DNA from: Chthoniobacterales bacterium
Lineage (GTDB): Bacteria > Verrucomicrobiota > Verrucomicrobiia > Chthoniobacterales > UBA10450
Assembly (NCBI GenBank): GCA_013695905.1
Contig: JACCZQ010000550.1
Location: 1 to 6,533 of the forward strand
Direction: 5' to 3'
Length of the DNA: 6,533 nucleotides
The notes below the pieces were generated by a model. That model saw only the letters and a program-made list of their open reading frames with translations. It made no database searches and had not been told where the DNA came from. Of this stretch, positions 5,168 to 6,533 are shown piece by piece. A program made the translations under genes and the position numbers. Within the stretch, counting starts at the first letter, position 1; the number at the start of each line of letters is the position of its first letter.

Positions 5168-6533
5168 AAAGGCTGAGGAGCGCCACGAGGCTCCTCGCCG
5201 CGGTCGTGTTCTGCGCGTCCGCGGCCGGGGCAGCAGCCCAACGCTCGGACGAAGTACGTCGAGCGCAGCCCGTCGAAGAGACGGTGATCCCCCGCGCCCT
5301 GCCGGTCCGGCCGGCTACGCCAACACCGGCAGTGACACCGCCCCGCACCGTTCCCGCAGCCCCGGCACAAACGCCCGTCCCCCGCGCCACGCCTTCGCCG
5401 GCACCTGCCGCCACAGCTACGCCTCGTCCGCCGCCACCAGATCTCGACCCGGGCGCGCCACCGGCCGAAGAACGCTCGACCGAACCCGAAGCGCCCGACC
5501 GGCGCCAACTCGATTACGCCAACGCTTTATTCGGTCGGAAGCTCTACGATCTCGCCATCCCTGAATATGAAAAATTCCTCGGCCAATATCCCGGAGCGTC
5601 CGGCCGGGCGAGCGCTTTCTTTTACCTGGGCGAATCGTATCGCTCGTTAGGCCGGAGCCCGGCTGCGCGGACCGCTTTCCAGAGCGTGCTGAGTGAGCAT
5701 GGCGAGAGCGAATTCGCCGGTCCGGCCGCCTACGGGGTGGCTGAGATTCTGTTCAAGGCGAAAGATTACGCCGGCGCGCTCCCGCTCTTCCAGCGCTCGG
5801 CGGCGAAGTCCAGGGAGGCGGCGCTGGCGCTCTCCGCCCGCTACTTCGCGGCGCGTTGCTTCGAGAACCTCGATCGAAAAGACGAGGCGGCGAGTCTGTA
5901 TCTCCAGGTCATTGAGGCGAAGAATCCTAATCCGTTCCGCGAGGACTCACGGCTCGCCGCCGGGACCATCCTGCTCGCCCGCGGGAAAAAGGCGGAGGCG
6001 CTGCGACAGTATGAGGCACTCGCGAATGAAACCGGCAAAGCACCGCTCCAGGCCGAGGCGACGGTGCGCGCGGGGTTGGTCGCGCTGGATCTGCATCAAG
6101 CGGACCGTGCCAGGGGAGAGAAGGCGATGCTGCAAAAGGCGACCGCGCTCCTGCAGAAAGGCCGCACCTTGCCCGAAGCCGGTCGGTGGCGCGGCATCGC
6201 GGAGGTCGGCTTGCTTCGCCTGCTCTATAGCACCGGCCAGTACGCGCAGCTCCTCACCGAGTACAAGCGCGGCCTCGATCAAATCCCGGAGGAAGTTCGA
6301 TCCGAGATGATGCTCCTCGCGGCGAACGGCCAGCGGCAGCTCGGCCAGGGCAAAGAAGCGGAAACGATCTACGCGCAGATCATCGCGAAGTATCCGGACA
6401 AGGAGGAGGCCAGGGAGGCGCGCTACCAGCGGCTGATTAACATCTACAACACCGAACCCGCTGCGCTCGTGACGGAGGAGGATCAGTTCCTCGCGACCAA
6501 GCCGCCCGCCGAACGCGCCGATCAGGCGAGGCT
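5164..6533 (+). CDS. Periplasmic TPR-repeat protein with proline-rich linker (3' end outside the window)
   Basis: The frame is open from ATG 5164 to the right edge without a stop: 456 complete codons. Residues 1-26 form a signal sequence (LLAAVVFCASAAGAAAQ) with likely cleavage after AAA25. C17 is preceded by F, so no lipobox is present. Residues 41-113 are a disordered linker rich in Pro, Ala and Thr (ATPTPAVTPPRTVPAAPAQT). From 116 on there are about eight helical hairpins of TPR type, for example YANALFGRKLYDLAIPEYEK, AFFYLGESYRSLGRSPAARTA and AETIYAQIIAKYPDKEEARE. Repeats with the LYDLAIPEYEKFLGQYP style recall CpoB/YbgF and BamD-like TPR proteins. The ATGA overlap with exbD and the shared direction place it in the same operon, suggesting a periplasmic partner or scaffold of the ExbB-ExbD machine, comparable to CpoB in Tol-Pal. 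That role is inferred from context; the repeats show only protein-protein binding. No TonB or TolA gene is seen. Confidence 0.85.
   Translation, partial: MKRLRSATRLLAAVVFCASAAGAAAQRSDEVRRAQPVEETVIPRALPVRPATPTPAVTPPRTVPAAPAQTPVPRATPSPAPAATATPRPPPPDLDPGAPPAEERSTEPEAPDRRQLDYANALFGRKLYDLAIPEYEKFLGQYPGASGRASAFFYLGESYRSLGRSPAARTAFQSVLSEHGESEFAGPAAYGVAEILFKAKDYAGALPLFQRSAAKSREAALALSARYFAARCFENLDRKDEAASLYLQVIEAKNPNPFREDSRLAAGTILLARGKKAEALRQYEALANETGKAPLQAEATVRAGLVALDLHQADRARGEKAMLQKATALLQKGRTLPEAGRWRGIAEVGLLRLLYSTGQYAQLLTEYKRGLDQIPEEVRSEMMLLAANGQRQLGQGKEAETIYAQIIAKYPDKEEAREARYQRLINIYNTEPAALVTEEDQFLATKPPAERADQAR

Noticed and set aside
5212..5214. Cys17 of the TPR protein as a lipoprotein acylation site
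   Set aside because: The residues before it are VVF, which does not fit a lipobox (small residue needed at -1); AAA-Q at 23-26 is a normal signal peptidase I site.
5115..5564. Open frames over the start of the TPR gene, + at 5115-5564 and - at 5089-5508
   Set aside because: Both are Arg/Pro/Ala-rich readings of the GC-rich proline linker; the frame from 5164 has a signal sequence, TPR repeats and the exbD overlap.
5693..6310. Arg/Ser-rich + strand open frame of 205 codons
   Set aside because: It is out of frame with the TPR protein, which stays open throughout the same region and shows clear repeats.

Overview
The window reads as an ordinary, gene-dense, GC-rich chromosomal segment with all recognised genes on the + strand. 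The best guess for the source is a Verrucomicrobia-type bacterium (PVC group). The reasons are the C-terminal domain of the first protein, which is characteristic of many exported verrucomicrobial proteins; the lack of clear Shine-Dalgarno sequences ahead of most starts; an ExbB with a cleavable-looking N-terminal signal sequence; and two types of intergenic palindromic repeat of the kind scattered through such genomes. This assignment is inference, because no rRNA or other marker gene is present.

Layout. (1) Positions 3-638 hold the 3' end of an exported-protein gene that is cut by the left edge. (2) Positions 639-920 are non-coding and contain a cluster of TTGAC half-sites and a perfect 8-bp inverted repeat just ahead of the next gene. 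(3) Positions 921-1562 encode a winged-helix regulator resembling SufR (COG2345), but with most of the usual iron-sulfur ligand positions changed. (4) Positions 1563-1758 hold a large imperfect hairpin built from repeated ACGCGAAT words. (5) Positions 1759-3747 encode GlgE, the maltosyltransferase that builds alpha-1,4-glucan from maltose-1-phosphate; its three catalytic carboxylates are intact. (6) Positions 3748-3934 hold a pair of near-identical hairpins in opposite orientation, a third weaker hairpin and a plausible promoter. (7) Positions 3935 to the right edge form an operon-like set: an ExbB/TolQ proton-channel subunit, its ExbD/TolR partner, and a periplasmic TPR protein with a proline-rich linker. 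The last gene overlaps exbD by ATGA and runs off the window.

How the genes work together. The exbB-exbD-TPR cluster most likely forms an inner-membrane energy-transducing machine (Tol-Pal or TonB type), with the TPR protein as a periplasmic partner. GlgE stands alone here: no glgB, treS, pep2/mak or glgC/glgM is visible, so its pathway partners must lie elsewhere. The regulator is not next to any suf gene, and its target cannot be read from this window apart from possible autoregulation. I saw no tRNA, rRNA, CRISPR array, transposase, phage gene or obvious new multi-gene system. The most unusual material is the intergenic repeats and the regulator's altered cysteine pattern.
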